DNA from: Diphasiastrum complanatum
Lineage: Eukaryota; Streptophyta; Lycopodiopsida; Lycopodiales; Lycopodiaceae
Reading direction: 5' to 3'
DNA: 64,000 nt
Assembly: GCA_029204225.1 (NCBI GenBank)
Contig: CM055114.1
Coordinates: forward strand, 14,064,684-14,128,683
The notes under the pieces were generated by a model. The model did not search any database. It was not told where the DNA came from and worked only from the letters and a program-made list of their open reading frames with translations. The position numbers and the translations under genes are program-made. Shown piece after piece: positions 11,564-22,654 of this stretch. Numbering within the stretch: position 1 is the first letter of the stretch; each line of letters starts with the position of its first letter.

Positions 11564-14500
11564 TTGGCTTCACAAGCTACAACAGGTAGTTGGTACATTG
11601 ACTCAGGTGCTTCAAAGCACATGACCCCTCATAGGGATTGGTTTGATACCTTTGTGGGGATAAGTGATGGACAAGAGGTGTGCCTAGGTGACAACTCAAC
11701 ACACAAGGTCAAGGGAAGGGGCACAGTACCTATAAAGCTTCCATCAGGAGAAGTCAAAGTCATTAAGAATGTCTTATATGTACCAGGACTTGCAAAAAAT
11801 CTTCTTTCGGTAGGAGCTATCACTCAACAAAATATGAAAGTAGAATTTGATGCTACTTCTTGTCTTGTGTTGGACTTGAGTGATAATATGAAGGTTGTGG
11901 CCAAAGGATTACAGGAAGATAATCTATACAGGTTATACACTTCTATCCCTAGTCAGCATGCTTATACAGCAAAAGGAAGTGATGTGGATTGGTTGTGGCA
12001 TGAGAGGTATGGACATCTTGGCTACCAAAGCATGCAGGTGTTGAACCAGCATCATATGTTGGAGGGGCTTCCAGTTGTTAAGCCAAGCTCTTCAGTTTGC
12101 GAGGCTTGCGCTATGGGAAAACAACAAAGACATAAGTTTCCCAAGGAAAGCACCACCAGGGCAGCAGGCATACTTGACTTGATACATTCAGATTTGTGGG
12201 GGCCAACCCAAACAAAATCCGGGGGGGCATATTACTTTATGACCTTTATTGATGACTTCTCACGCAAGATTTGGATTTATTTCTTGAAGTTAAAATCTGA
12301 AGCATTCAAGTACTTCCTGCATTTCAAAGCTTTGGTAGAAGAACATTCAGGAAAGAAGATAAAGATGCTCAGGTCAGACGGTGGTGGAGAGTTCATTAAG
12401 ACAGAATTTGTGGAATTCTTCAAGGCCAATGGGATCAAAAGGCAGCTTACAGCTCCTCATACCCCTCAGCAAAACGGCGTAGCAGAGAGAAAGAACCGAA
12501 CTATTGTGGAGTGTGCAACGTGCATGCTCAAGGCAAAGGGGTTGCCCAACTCTTTTTGGGGCGAGGCAATGCACACAGCAGTGTTTCTGTTGAACAGAAG
12601 TCCAACAAAAGTTGTGGAAGGCAAGACTCCATAAGAGGCATTTAGCGGCATTAAGCCCAAGGTGGGCGCTTTGCGAGTGTTTGGTTGTACGGCCTATGCC
12701 CATATTCCCAAGGATAACAGGAAGAAGCTGGATGCAAAATCAGCAAAGTGTATTTTCTTGGGATACAGTGAAGAAAGCAAAGCTTACAGATTTTACGATC
12801 TTACTAGCAAGAAGAGGATCATAAGTCGAGATGTGATCTTTGAAGAAGATCAAACGCCTCCTATAGAGGAACTTGAGATGGAGGATGGTACAAGTGAATT
12901 TGTGCCAATACTTGATGACCCACATCCATATATTGGGGAGCCTCAGGATGATCATATGAGTGATCAAGAGGAAGAATCCGAGGAGGCTAGGAAGCGGAAG
13001 GAAAGGGGCAAATCTGTTGAGTCCTATTCACCGTCTTCATCACCAACTGCAAGGAAGAAGTTTCCCAAGTGGTATTGGCAAACTGTGTAGGATGGTTTGA
13101 TATTGGATGAGGGAGAGAGCAGCAATCCAAGGGCTAGGAGGTCTCAAAGGCAAGCCCAACAGCATGAACACCAGGAGACAAACTATGCACTTATGACTAC
13201 TATTTTGGATTCACAAGATCCGCATACATTCGTTGAGGCAGCAGATGAGAAGTTATGGCAACATGCTATGCAAGAGGAGTACGACTCTTTTCTCAAGAAA
13301 ATGATACATGGGATTTGGTGAAGTTACCAAAAGGGTCCTATTGGCTGTAAGTGGGTCTACAGGACCAAATACAAATCGGATGGGAGCATCGAAAAGCATA
13401 AGGCAAGGCTGGTTGCTAAAGGCTATGCACAGAAGGAGGGCTTGGACTATGATGAGACGTTTGCACCGGTAGCTAAGATGACGTCTATCAGGTTGGTTTT
13501 AGCATTGGCTGCATTTTTTGGTTGGGAGGTCCATCAAATGGACGTGAAGAGTGCTTTTCTTAATGGACAGTTGGCTGAAGAAGTCTACATGGAACAGCCA
13601 CAAGGTTTTGAGGCTAAGGGCATGGAAAGTATGGTATGCAGGCTTAAGAAGGCCTTATATGTTTGAAGCAGGCACCCAGGGCTTGGTATAGTCGTATTGA
13701 CGACTATTTTGCCAAGGAGGAATTCATAAAGAGTCAGTCGGATTGCAACCTGTTCGTGAAGGAGGAAGATGGGAACATTGTTTTAATAGTTCTCTTTGTG
13801 GATGACTTGGTCATCACGGATAAATGGGCAGCTTATTGAAAAGGTGAAGGCTCATTTATCAAATGAGTTCGAGATGAAGGATTTGGGCTTAATCCACTAT
13901 TGTCTTGGCTTGGAGGTTTGGAAAAAGGAAAACTGTGTGTTTATTTCCCAAGCTAACTATGCATGTGAAGTCTTGAACAGGTTCAACATGCAGGATTGCA
14001 AACCCGTTTCCACGCCCATTGATACCAGCAGTAAGCCATCCAGAGATGATGGCACTCCTTTTGTGGACGAGACTCTTTATAGGCAGCTTGTGGGTAGCCT
14101 GATTTATCTCACCACTACGAGACCAGACATTTCCTATGCGGTTGGTGTAGCAAGCCAGTTCATGAGTTCTCCAACTGAAGCACATTGGAAAGCAGCCAAG
14201 AGGGTTTTGAGGTATGTCAAAGGGACAACCTGCTATGGGATTGAGTACACAGATGACGGAAAGCTTCAGCTTGGAGGCTTTACCAATTCGGATTGGGCAG
14301 GTGATAGGGATGATCGAAAGTCGACCACAAGTTACACTTTCAACCTTGGTTCAGGGGCCATTTCTTGGTGTAGCAAGAAACAGCCCACAGTTACCTTATC
14401 ATCGACAGAGGCTGAGTACAGGGCAGCGGCAAAAGCTACCTGCGAGGCAATATGGCTCAGGAGACTTCTTGGGGAGGTGCAGATTCCACAGGATGGTCCT

Positions 14501-14758
14501 ACTATTCTTCAGTGTGACAGCCAGAGTTGCATCCAGCTTGCCAAAAATCCTGTGTACCATGCTCGTACGAAGCATATTGAGGTGGATCAACACTTCTTAC
14601 GAGAGAAGATACAAAGCGGAGAAATTCAGCTCGAGTACTGTGATACCAACGAACAAGAAGCAAATATCTTTACTAAGGCACTTAGTAGAGAAAAATTTGA
14701 AAAGTTTCGTAGCATGCTAGGTGTTGGTATGAACAAAAAAGCCATTGAGGGGGGGTGT
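11564..14758 (+). pseudogene. pol: pol of copia C1: protease, integrase, RT, RNase H (multiple lesions)
   Basis: The protease keeps the catalytic DSGAS motif (WYIDSGASKHMT, near 11595). Integrase shows the HHCC zinc site (WHERYGHL...CEACAMGKQQ) and the DDE core (IHSDLWGP, LRSDGGGEF, QQNGVAERKN). In-frame stops occur at 12632-12634 (TAA where Glu/Tyr-Glu-Ala is expected) and 13088-13090 (TAG). Frameshifts lie near 13300, 13340 and 13662. A small deletion just after the RT FVDDLVI motif (about 13795-13822) restores frame for the last 321 codons, which carry RNase H (STEAEYRAAAKA, ARTKHIEVDQHF). The polyprotein is therefore dead despite young-looking LTRs. Confidence 0.92.
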
Positions 14759-15145
14759 TGAAATAAATGCCTATTTTGCCCCTTAAGGCTTGTATACTTG
14801 TAACTTGTAAGTTGTGCATAAGACATGGGGGAAAAACATTTATGTACATAGTACACCCCACTTGTGCTAATTAGGCAAGTAAATCAAGTAGGTTAAGGAC
14901 CCATGTGGGTTCTAGAGCTAGAATTAGCAAGACACCACCTCTATACATAACATGCTATATGTAGCCCAAACTTTGGAGGGGTTTCCACGCCCTACTACTG
15001 TTTGAAAATTCATTCATGTTTTGTGAGCTTTGAAGTCCTCTCTCTCTTGCTTTTGTGTTCTACTCCATAGCTGATTTTCTGAAGCTTTCATAGTGTGCTT
15101 ACTATGTTGTTATGATACTCCATAGCTAGGCCTTGGAATTTGTCA
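14756..15145 (+). repeat. 3' LTR of copia element C1
   Basis: 390 bp, same ends as the 5' LTR. By eye it differs from it at about nine positions (for example near 14827-14841, 14998-15007, 15072 and 15110). Confidence 0.96.
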
Positions 15146-16191
15146 TGTACTTCAGCAAAACCATGTTGAACATCAGCTCTAATCACTCATTAATTGAGCT
15201 CTATAGGCTTCTAGCCAACTACATGTTACAAAATCAAAACGTTACTTTTAAAATGAACTTCCATCTGACAACTTTTACAATTACCCCACAATTCACCTCT
15301 TAAGATTGAACTGTCACTACTAGGCCACTTCAAGAGTTATTTGCCACTACTAAAATGAGATTATTGTTTCAACGAGACATAAAGTCTCATTCCTAGGACT
15401 GAAAAAATTTGTTTACAAATAGCTTACGGGTATTGAATCAAGGTTGACACTGCAGTAGAGAGGAGTATATATTAACTTTTAAGTTGCAAATGTAGATGGT
15501 AACTATCATGTCTGCAGAGTTTGATGTTGGCACATCGGTCGTTCTGAAAACTGCCTCTATACATAACATGCTATATGTAGCCCAAACTTTGGAGGGGTTT
15601 CCACGCCCTAATACACTTTGAAAATTCATTCATGTTTTGTGAGCTTTGAAGTCCTCTCTCTCTTGCTTTTGTGTTCTACTCCATAGCTGGTTTTCTGAAG
15701 CTTTCATAATGTGCTTACTATGTTGTTATGATACTCCATAGCTAGGCCTTGGAATTTGTCATGTACTTCAGCAAAACCATGTTGAACATCAGCTCTAATC
15801 ACTCATCAATTGAGCTCTATAGGCTTCTAGCCAACTACATGTTACAAAATCAAAACGTTACTTTTAAAATGAAGGGCATGCATTGAGAATAAGCCCTTCC
15901 ATCTGACAACTTTTATAATTACCCCACAATTCACCTCTTAAGATTGAACTGTCACTACTAGGCCACTTCAAGAGTTATTTGCCACTACTAAAATGAGATT
16001 ATTGTTTCAACGAGACATAAAGTCTCATTCCTAAGACTGAAAAAATTTGTTTACAAATAGCTTAGGGGTATTGAATCAAGGTTGACACTGCAGTAGAGAG
16101 GAGTATATATTAACTTTTAAGTTGCAAATGTAGATGGTAACTATTATGTCTGCAAAGTTTGATGTTGGCACATCGGTCGTTCTGCAAACTG
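14938..16191. repeat. Tandem segmental duplication of LTR end plus flank (616 and 638 bp)
   Basis: 14938-15553 is repeated directly at 15554-16191. Each copy holds the last 208 bp of the C1 3' LTR, the TGTAC target duplication and about 400 bp of flanking DNA. The duplication therefore post-dates the C1 insertion. The copies differ by a 23-base GGGC...GCCC block at about 15869-15891 (1 base in the first copy) and by a few substitutions. Confidence 0.93.
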
Positions 16192-17200
16192 CAAACTCAT
16201 GAGTTCAGCAATAAGTTGCCAACACGGAAAGCGAAGAACTCCCTCTTGCCTCCTGCCTGCATTTGCTCACCACACTCCAGAAATTTGGTTCATGGATCCT
16301 TGCAAAGGCCATTCCAACAATCAGATTCTTAGGAACTAGTGGAGAGAATAACTCATATCCTGCATTGTGAATACACATGGAATCACAGCTCACGTTAAGA
16401 ACACAGCCGTGAGTAGGAGCTGCATGAATTTCTCAAAAAGGCTACTGGAGAGGAAAGAGGAGGAAATGAAACGAAAAGCATGAGAACTAGCAAGCTAACA
16501 ACATGTTAGAATGCATCGTGAAATAGCCGGTGGAATGCCAGCAAAATGAGAGCAGAAGATGCTAAAGAACTTCTGAAGAACCACAGAGAGAACTTGATTT
16601 TAAAAACAGTAAAAGAATTATCCTAAGCAAGAGCCTAGGATGATGAAGATGAAATCTTTATGATAAGCTATAACATCAAAAATCAGCTTGTGAAAGGGTC
16701 CCAGCAAAGGCCAAGATCTGCTGGAGGCCAACATGGCATCAACATCACTGGTAAACGAAATGACTATCACAAGTTATCTAATGAAGGAGCATAGGCCTGT
16801 CATGAAATGACCAGCTTTTCAAGGGAATTAAAGCCATCATGAGAAGAAAGATTTACATTATATGGACAGTTGAAAGTTGAAAATTCAGATTCAAGGTGCA
16901 TGATCTCCAGCAACCTGCAGTGAAAATCTTTCTACAAGAAGCATCATTCAATTCTCCAAAGTAGTTTCAAATTACAGGCACAAACTTAGTCCTAGCATGT
17001 TGGAGTATTCAACAATAAGAACTTTAGTGTGGAGACTTCAAGCTCAATTTCTAAGTTTTGATGCATGCAATAAATAACTATTTTGCATTTCAATATTTGA
17101 GGTATGATTTAGGAGTTTACCTTCTCTTAACCTATCATTCCAATGCATTGGAGTTTAGTTAGTCCAGCTATGTTTGCAGGGTTGATCTATTCCCAAGGAT
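16192..17200. other. Unassigned sequence between C1 duplication and the dispersed repeat
   Basis: No gene was recognised. A minus-strand stretch at about 16278-16370 has plausible splice borders (AATGCAG before, GTGAGC after) around an open frame, but it matches no family I know and has no partner exons. I do not call it. Confidence 0.35.
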
Positions 17201-17209
17201 CCAAGACTA

Positions 17210-17830
17210 GGATGTTGAACCAATAGAAACAAAGGGAATCGGATGGTGGACAACCCTACCCAACATAGTTGCATGAATCACGGTTCGAACCGTTTGAACT
17301 GAAATCCAGTTCGAACCGGAGAAAAAAAAAACCCCCAAAAAGCCAAAAAAAAACATTTTGGAAATTTTTTTTTTTCAATTCGAACCGGCCTGGCCGGCTA
17401 GAATCGGTTCGAACCGGTCGAATCGGCTTGTAACCGTACTACCCAACCACTAGATCAAACGGATCTAGCCCCCAAGCTATGGACCACCAACAAATGCTCA
17501 ATTGGAGAGAAATGTCAGTCCACCAGCATGTAGCTACAATCATGAAATCAAGCTCTCCCATGGGATGCCTATGGGTACACTTATACCCCTCAACACTCCT
17601 CCACTAGGAGTGATCTATGACACCTCACTGGGACACATAAGCCGCCTGCTGACTAGGCCACCTCATCTACTTCCGTACGAGTCACTGTTTGTTCCATACC
17701 AATCCACCATCTTGAGTTTTAGGCCTCTAACCATTAAGTATGGCTTTAATACCATGAGGGCCCCAACCCCTCACAACCATAATCAATTTACGGGTCAAGA
17801 TAGGCCTACTTACCTCCTTATGGGATATTA
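17210..17830. repeat. Dispersed repeat, copy 1 (partner at 52440-52790)
   Basis: Shared blocks with 52440-52790 occur in the same order and strand: GATGGTGGACAA, GGATCTAGCCCCCAAGCTATGGA, GGTA-ACTTATACCC, TGACACCTCACTGG, GACTCACTG, CCATACCAA, TTTAGGCCTCTAACCATTAA. At 52390 a degenerate GCTCTGATA-CA lies just left of the partner copy. That suggests the repeat may be an LTR or leader of a minus-strand retroelement. Confidence 0.55.
17270..17440. repeat. Palindrome-rich segment (GGTTCGAACC words) with A- and T-runs
   Basis: CGGTTCGAACCG-type palindromes recur at 17281, 17312, 17381 and 17404. They flank an A-rich run (17323-17350) and a T-rich run (17366-17376) that can pair. The whole segment can fold into a stem. 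It interrupts the dispersed repeat (17210-17830), so it may be a small foldback insertion. Confidence 0.45.
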
Positions 17831-17892
17831 ATCCGAGGCAAGTTCTGTCCTTAGAGCTTAAAGTTAGGAAAGTTTTTTCTTAGGCTACCCTC

Positions 17893-18005
17893 CTATTCCC
17901 AAGAGTCATCATCGTACGTATGACCTTTCCAGCGAAGCAGATGCTCGGTAACTATATGATTACACAATCGTTTAGTTCTTGTATCCAAGATCTTTTCAGG
18001 TTCAA
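17893..18005 (-). pseudogene. Ty3/gypsy chromodomain (integrase C-terminus) fragment
   Basis: The minus frame reads EPEKILDTRTKRL, then LLRWKGHTYDDDSWE. This is the end of a chromoviral integrase (motif P-xIL-xR-...-LVKWKG-xxDxxWE), the domain that binds histone marks and guides insertion. Only about 35 residues remain. It lies back-to-back with a plus-strand RT fragment, so the parent element has been rearranged. Confidence 0.75.
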
Positions 18006-18470
18006 ATCGCATCACACCGAATGATTCCTCTAATAGGTCCAATAGATTTGCCTGGTAGTCATCCCATATTTCGACAACCATATCGGTTTAGTCAAAAGGA
18101 AGAGGGGAAAATGGCTAGGCAAAAGAGGAATATCTTGGGATGGGACATAGTAGACCGAGTAAATCACCATGGGGAGCACCCGTTCTTCTCAAATACAAGA
18201 AGGACGGAGGATTCCAGCTATGCATGGATTACAAAGGTCTAAATAAACTTATCATGAATAATAGATACCCGCCTCCTACAATAGATGGTCTCATAGATCG
18301 GTTAAGTGGAGCGAGATTCTTCAAAAAAATGGATCTTCAAACGAGATATCATCGAATAACAATAAATTCGAATGATGTATCTAATACCGGTTTTAGGACA
18401 CGGTTTGGCCATTACGAGTTCCTACTTTTATCTTTGGTTCGACAAATGCTCCGGCTACTTTCCAACAAAT
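18006..18470 (+). pseudogene. Ty3/gypsy reverse transcriptase fragment
   Basis: Plus-strand reading gives the pre-RT motif GPIDLPGSHPIFRQPYRFSQ, then SPWGAPVLLKYKKDGGFQL, CMDYKGLNKL, RYPPPTIDGLIDRL, ARFFKKMDLQTRYHRI, FRTRFGHYEF and, after a frameshift, TNAPATFQQM. These are gypsy RT blocks 1-4. The fragment stops exactly where a minus-strand copia fragment begins (about 18467), before the YVDD active site. The frame is also shifted near 18140. Confidence 0.88.
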
Positions 18471-19330
18471 GCGTTCAGCAATTCCATTTTGTTGTGGTGA
18501 ATAAGGAGCTATAGTTTGCCTCTTGATTCCTTGCTCCTTGCAAAACTCAATGAATTTTGTCGAAAAATATTCAACGCCTCCATCAGACCTCGACGTCTTG
18601 ATGTAGCATGTGTTTGCTTTTCCACCAAAGCCTTAAATTCTATGAACTTTGCAAATACATCAAATTTCTTGCTTATGCAGTAAATCCACATAACTCTACT
18701 ATAATCATCAATAAAGGTGATGGAATAGTAATAGCCACTGAGAGATTTAATCTGCATAGGCCCGCATAGATCGCTATGCACAAGATCTAGGATCCCGTTG
18801 GCTCTTTTCGCTCCACTCTTGGAAAATGTCTCCCTATGTTGTTTGCCCATAATACATCCTTCACAAATTTTTCCTTCAAATGAAATATCAAGCAAACCAA
18901 TCACCAAGTTGTTCCTCTTCAGAACTTGTAGGCTTTGGGCACTAGTGTGGCCATATCTTTGATGCCAAAGGTCACTTTGACTATCAACCATGCTTACCAC
19001 GGCTTGATGAAATGACTTTGCATTCAATTTATACAATCTCGCTCTTGTAGCAATCACCTTATAGTGATTCTTGATGTCCTTGAAAAGGCACTGGTCGCTA
19101 TCAAACTCGACTTTTGATTGTTGATCCGCCATTGTCCCAACTGACAATAAGTTGTTAGCTAAGCCAGGCACATACTGCACATTGCATTAGTGCTTGATCT
19201 CGCATTCGCAAGCTTCACTGGTAGTACCACTCCTGACCCCATAACAAGTAGCACTAGTCCATCTACTTGACCAACTTCATCTCCATTGTGAAGCTCTCTA
19301 AGTTCTACTACACTTAGATGAGTCCGGAAT
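18467..19330 (-). pseudogene. Copia protease-integrase fragment
   Basis: Minus-strand reading gives YVPGLANNLLSVG (end of protease region), GAG-pre-integrase with WHQRYGH...ICEGCIMGKQH (HHCC), VHSDLCGPMQIKS, FIDDYSRVMWIY and, past a frameshift near 18600, EQGIKR and PQQNGIAER. It ends abruptly at 18467 against a gypsy fragment on the other strand. Upstream, the protease part is frameshifted near 19160 and fades by about 19330. No LTR is attached. Confidence 0.88.
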
Positions 19331-21238
19331 GCAAAAATGATTGCAAAATGGAATGGTTTAGAAGATATGCCACCTTGAAGATTTTGACCTATAAAGTTAA
19401 GAAACTGCCCGTAAGCCTTAAAAATGGCAACTATGGACAAACTGCCTTTTTCAAAAATTCTTCCGTTGTGCACAATTCTCCAATTTGGAAGATTTTTATA
19501 TCAACTCAGATAGCTCATGTCTCGTCAAATTTCAAAAACAATCATTTTCTCCATGCCCAATTACCACTCTGTTTTTGCTTTTCCACAAAAACTCACGACA
19601 AAGTCCTAAAGAGATAGGGATAGTCCTCCAAAATAGGGAGTAAACTGCAAATGCGACCTTAAGTAGGAGGTTAGGAAGTGGCTCACCTTGATAGCAATTC
19701 ATAATTGCTTGCCTTCAACATAAATTCTTCTCCTTGCATGGCACTCCAAGTGCCTTCACATAACTATATGCTTGCATGCCTTTGTTGGTTCAAGTTGGAT
19801 CTAAACCTTATATTGAAAAAGAATTTCTTAACACCATGCCCATACATTGCTTATTCAAGCGATTGCGTGAGATATCCTTGCCAAAAATTACCACTTCAGG
19901 GCCATCCACGGTCCTATGGATATTCTCCAAGTGTCATATAATATTGTAAAGAAGGATACAACGCAATGAATAGACTATGAGGAAGAAAAAAGGTGTCGAT
20001 AACTTTATTATAAATTTGCTAAACCCGACCAAAATGGTCACATTCCAGGATCCAAACTAAAGCATTTAGCATCTTTGAGATGCAAAACTTGCTTCCTCGA
20101 AACATTTCACCACTAGAAAAACGCAAAGGCAAAAATAAAAAGTCCTCCACAGAATCTTAGAGACTACTCCCATCCTATAATACTTTAATCATCCAAGTTC
20201 TGATTCGAGATAATGATTGCATAAAGAATTTTTATGGCACTATGTTAGGTCTCAAATATTTAGTGCTATGAAGCCTTTGCATTTTGCAGTTCCTCCTGAA
20301 GAGACAGCAATACAGTCAATACTATCATAGGTGGAATTGTCTTCTTTATGTATTAACTCTCTCACTTACACATTGAAATGTGTAGCAACTTCAAAACCAG
20401 ACTTGTACCATGTAACGGTACAATGAGACTTTACACTCTATTACCTACCTTTCAGCAACTAAAACATCAGGATTGATAATGACTGTACAAGTCCACCATA
20501 ATGGATAAGCTATATCTGTGCCTTAAAAGGTCAACGATGAAATACACTTCACGACGCCTTACTCGATTACAAGAAGAAAACTCTGAAAGGTTAGCTCGGA
20601 AATAAGACTAGCCAGAATACCATCAAGAGCCTACGCATTGAAGTGCTACCTTAGAGAGACCTAAACAGAGATGAAACATGGGTACCCAGCTAAAAAGACT
20701 TCGGTTCAGAATAATGATGAATGTTTTTCAAAACTCTCTCTGATTGCTGACGGCCATGGCTTGAATGTGAACTACGGTTACATACATTTCAAGCATGACT
20801 TTTGCGGGATGATTCCTACATCAGCTTATTCAAGTAAACAACTGCCAAAGGATCATAATTTTACCAGATCTATTCCTGAAAGGCCTATGTTGTCCTAGAT
20901 CTCATCCCAAAAAAGATATTTTACTGAGGCATTCTAACGCTAAAATGTTACTATGAAACACCTCTACCTAAACAAAAAACAAACAAAACCATTTCCAGAT
21001 GCGCATAGCTAAAATGCCACTACTGCCATTCAAGGATACGCACGAAATTTTTCCCGACACTTACAATCAAGCTCAAGAACACCATTATCAAATTACATGA
21101 CAAGAAAGGGGATAATTCAAGGATCTTACACTCGAACGTAAAAACTGCAAAGGAAAGAAACTTGGAAAAATAAATCTATACACCATCTGGAAATCATAAA
21201 GTAAAACATTAATGCAGAGCAGCAAAATGAGAGCTTAC
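19331..21238. other. Unassigned intergenic or intronic DNA
   Basis: No coding family, LTR or tandem array was recognised in about 1.9 kb. Frames up to 99 codons (for example 19318-19617 plus) look random. If the leader-exon proposal at 21239 is right, this is intron. Confidence 0.4.
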
Positions 21239-21450
21239 CAGCTGAGATGATGAACAAGCCCTCGCGAAGCCCTTCGGAGGAGCGAAGAGCAGCAACGAGG
21301 AGGAAGGAGGATGAAAGGGAAGGAGATTTGGCGAGGGCAAAGGCTAGGGTAAGTCCCTGCTACGAGAACTTTCAGACGCTAAGCGGAGCTAGTCGCGTTC
21401 AATGCACCCAATCACATTTTTTATTTGTTTTTGGCAGCGAATAGTCTAGG
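21239..21450 (-). promoter_or_regulatory. Candidate 5'UTR leader exon (possibly of VDAC)
   Basis: On the minus strand this segment is CT-rich with repeated TCCTC, GCTGCTCTTCGCTCC words and ends CAGCTG before a consensus donor GTAAGCTC. That is typical of a plant 5'UTR exon. The only acceptor-led coding gene on this strand within reach is VDAC (acceptor at 9760), which would imply an 11.5-kb leader intron holding C1 and the 17.9-19.3 kb mosaic. It could equally belong to an unrecognised gene or be chance. Confidence 0.3.
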
Positions 21451-22112
21451 GCCATTATAGTGCCGTAGAAATGGGACCCCAAAAGCTTTGTTTTCTCTCT
21501 TTGAAAATTCGACCCACAAGTTTAGACCTTCACTTGCATTGGGCTACTAGAAGAGGGGTTGCTTGTTGCGCAAGTATCCACTACCTGTAAGCCTTGATTG
21601 TATTCACTGCACTCCCTCACTAGCGCTAGCAGACTTCAAGCCAAGGTCAAGGTAAATTATTCACTTCGGTGCCTCGCTTACCCTGGGACAATTCAATCCA
21701 AGGCCAAGCTAAATTCTATACACTTCACCCCCTCACTTGCTTTAGGACAGTTCAAGCCAAGGCCGAGGTCAGGTGGGAGAGCGTATTCTCAATTGTGATT
21801 GTCATGGCAACATGGGCCTGACCTTCATCCAAGGGTGGTAGAGGCTTTATGGCCAACAAGCACACCAAGCTCTCCTTTGCCCTTGGATGTTGTTGGATTA
21901 CACTCTCTAAAGAGGTGGGTTCAGTTTCCTGAATATTGGTCAATTTAATTATGGATGGTTCACCAATTCGCCCACTAAGGGCCAATTCAAACTATTGGGC
22001 ATCAGGTGGAAATTTATACATCACCGCATGTACTACTTAACCAATCCATGGTGTCAATCTCAAGCCCCAAGCACTAACATTGTACTCCATGTGGCATCCT
22101 CCATCTAAGTGT
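21451..22112. other. Unassigned sequence with a threefold short repeat
   Basis: A phrase built on CACTTC...CCTC-CTTGC...GACA-TTCAA-CCAAGGC(C/T)AAG recurs at about 21605, 21660 and 21720, giving a degenerate unit of about 60 bp. No gene was seen. Confidence 0.4.
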
Positions 22113-22650
22113 CGGGATAAGGTGCAGCGAGCCGGCGACTATCCTCGGTGCATGAATCTACGTTTATCGGATTCAAGCTACCTTCGATAAATCAAGAATC
22201 GCTTTACTTGATTGTAGCTTCAAAGTCGTTGGATCAAGATAATCGATTCCATAGACATGCACGAAATAGATTGATTTATAGTTTAGTTTGTGAAAGTGAA
22301 ATAGTGCGGAACTTAGAGCGTTATGATTGACACAGATTATCAATCCTATGAATAGTTTAATCTATGGATCGGTTTATCTGCATGTCAATAATCAATCGAA
22401 ACAGAACAAAGATGCATTCAACACAATGTGCACGACATAGATTACTAGAACAGAGATTATTCAGTCGTAAAGTGTACAAGTCTAAATGTAGACAGAGTCG
22501 TGATCTTTCTGAAACAATACTATGTGATAACATAGAGAAAGAACAAATAATTGCACTCCGAACGTTCGATCGAGTGACTAAGTGAGTAACTGAGCTATAA
22601 GTCGTTACTTTACGAATAGGATTAAGGCACTACGTGCTGTAAGCAATCGC
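22113..22650 (-). repeat. Copia LTR remnant (minus orientation), homologous to 62371-63470
   Basis: The reverse complement aligns with 62371-63470. For example, TTTGTTCTTTCTCTATGTTA, GAGTGCAATTAT and CCAACGACTTTGAAGCTACAA match TTGCTCTTTCTCTCTGTTAT, GAGCACAATTGT and CCAACGACTTCAAGCTGTGA, and CGAGGAT lies near the end in both. The outer end TGTCGGGATA corresponds to the complement of GGATCCCAACA. It stops at about 22650, where copia coding begins on the opposite strand. This is one of the proposed inversion breakpoints. Confidence 0.6.
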
Positions 22651-22654
22651 TATA

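Larger units (their letters stand above)
9823..15150 (+). mobile_element. Ty1/copia LTR retrotransposon (element C1), full length but defective
   Basis: The element runs from a 5' LTR (9828-10217) to a 3' LTR (14756-15145). It is flanked on both sides by the 5-bp target duplication TGTAC (9823-9827, 15146-15150). A primer-binding site TGGTATCAGAGC (10218-10229) abuts the 5' LTR, and a purine tract (about 14743-14755, ending in a G run) abuts the 3' LTR. Domain order gag, protease, integrase, RT, RNase H defines copia. By eye the LTRs differ at about nine of 390 positions, so the insertion is fairly young, yet the reading frame is broken many times. It sits upstream of, or inside the leader intron of, the VDAC gene on the opposite strand. 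Confidence 0.96.

Noticed and set aside
16278-16370. Possible minus-strand exon with good splice borders
   Set aside because: No recognisable family, no partner exons and only about 90 bases; splice-like words are common by chance.
20671-20898. 75-codon plus frame
   Set aside because: Composition is plausible, but there is no homologue known to me and no flanking signals.
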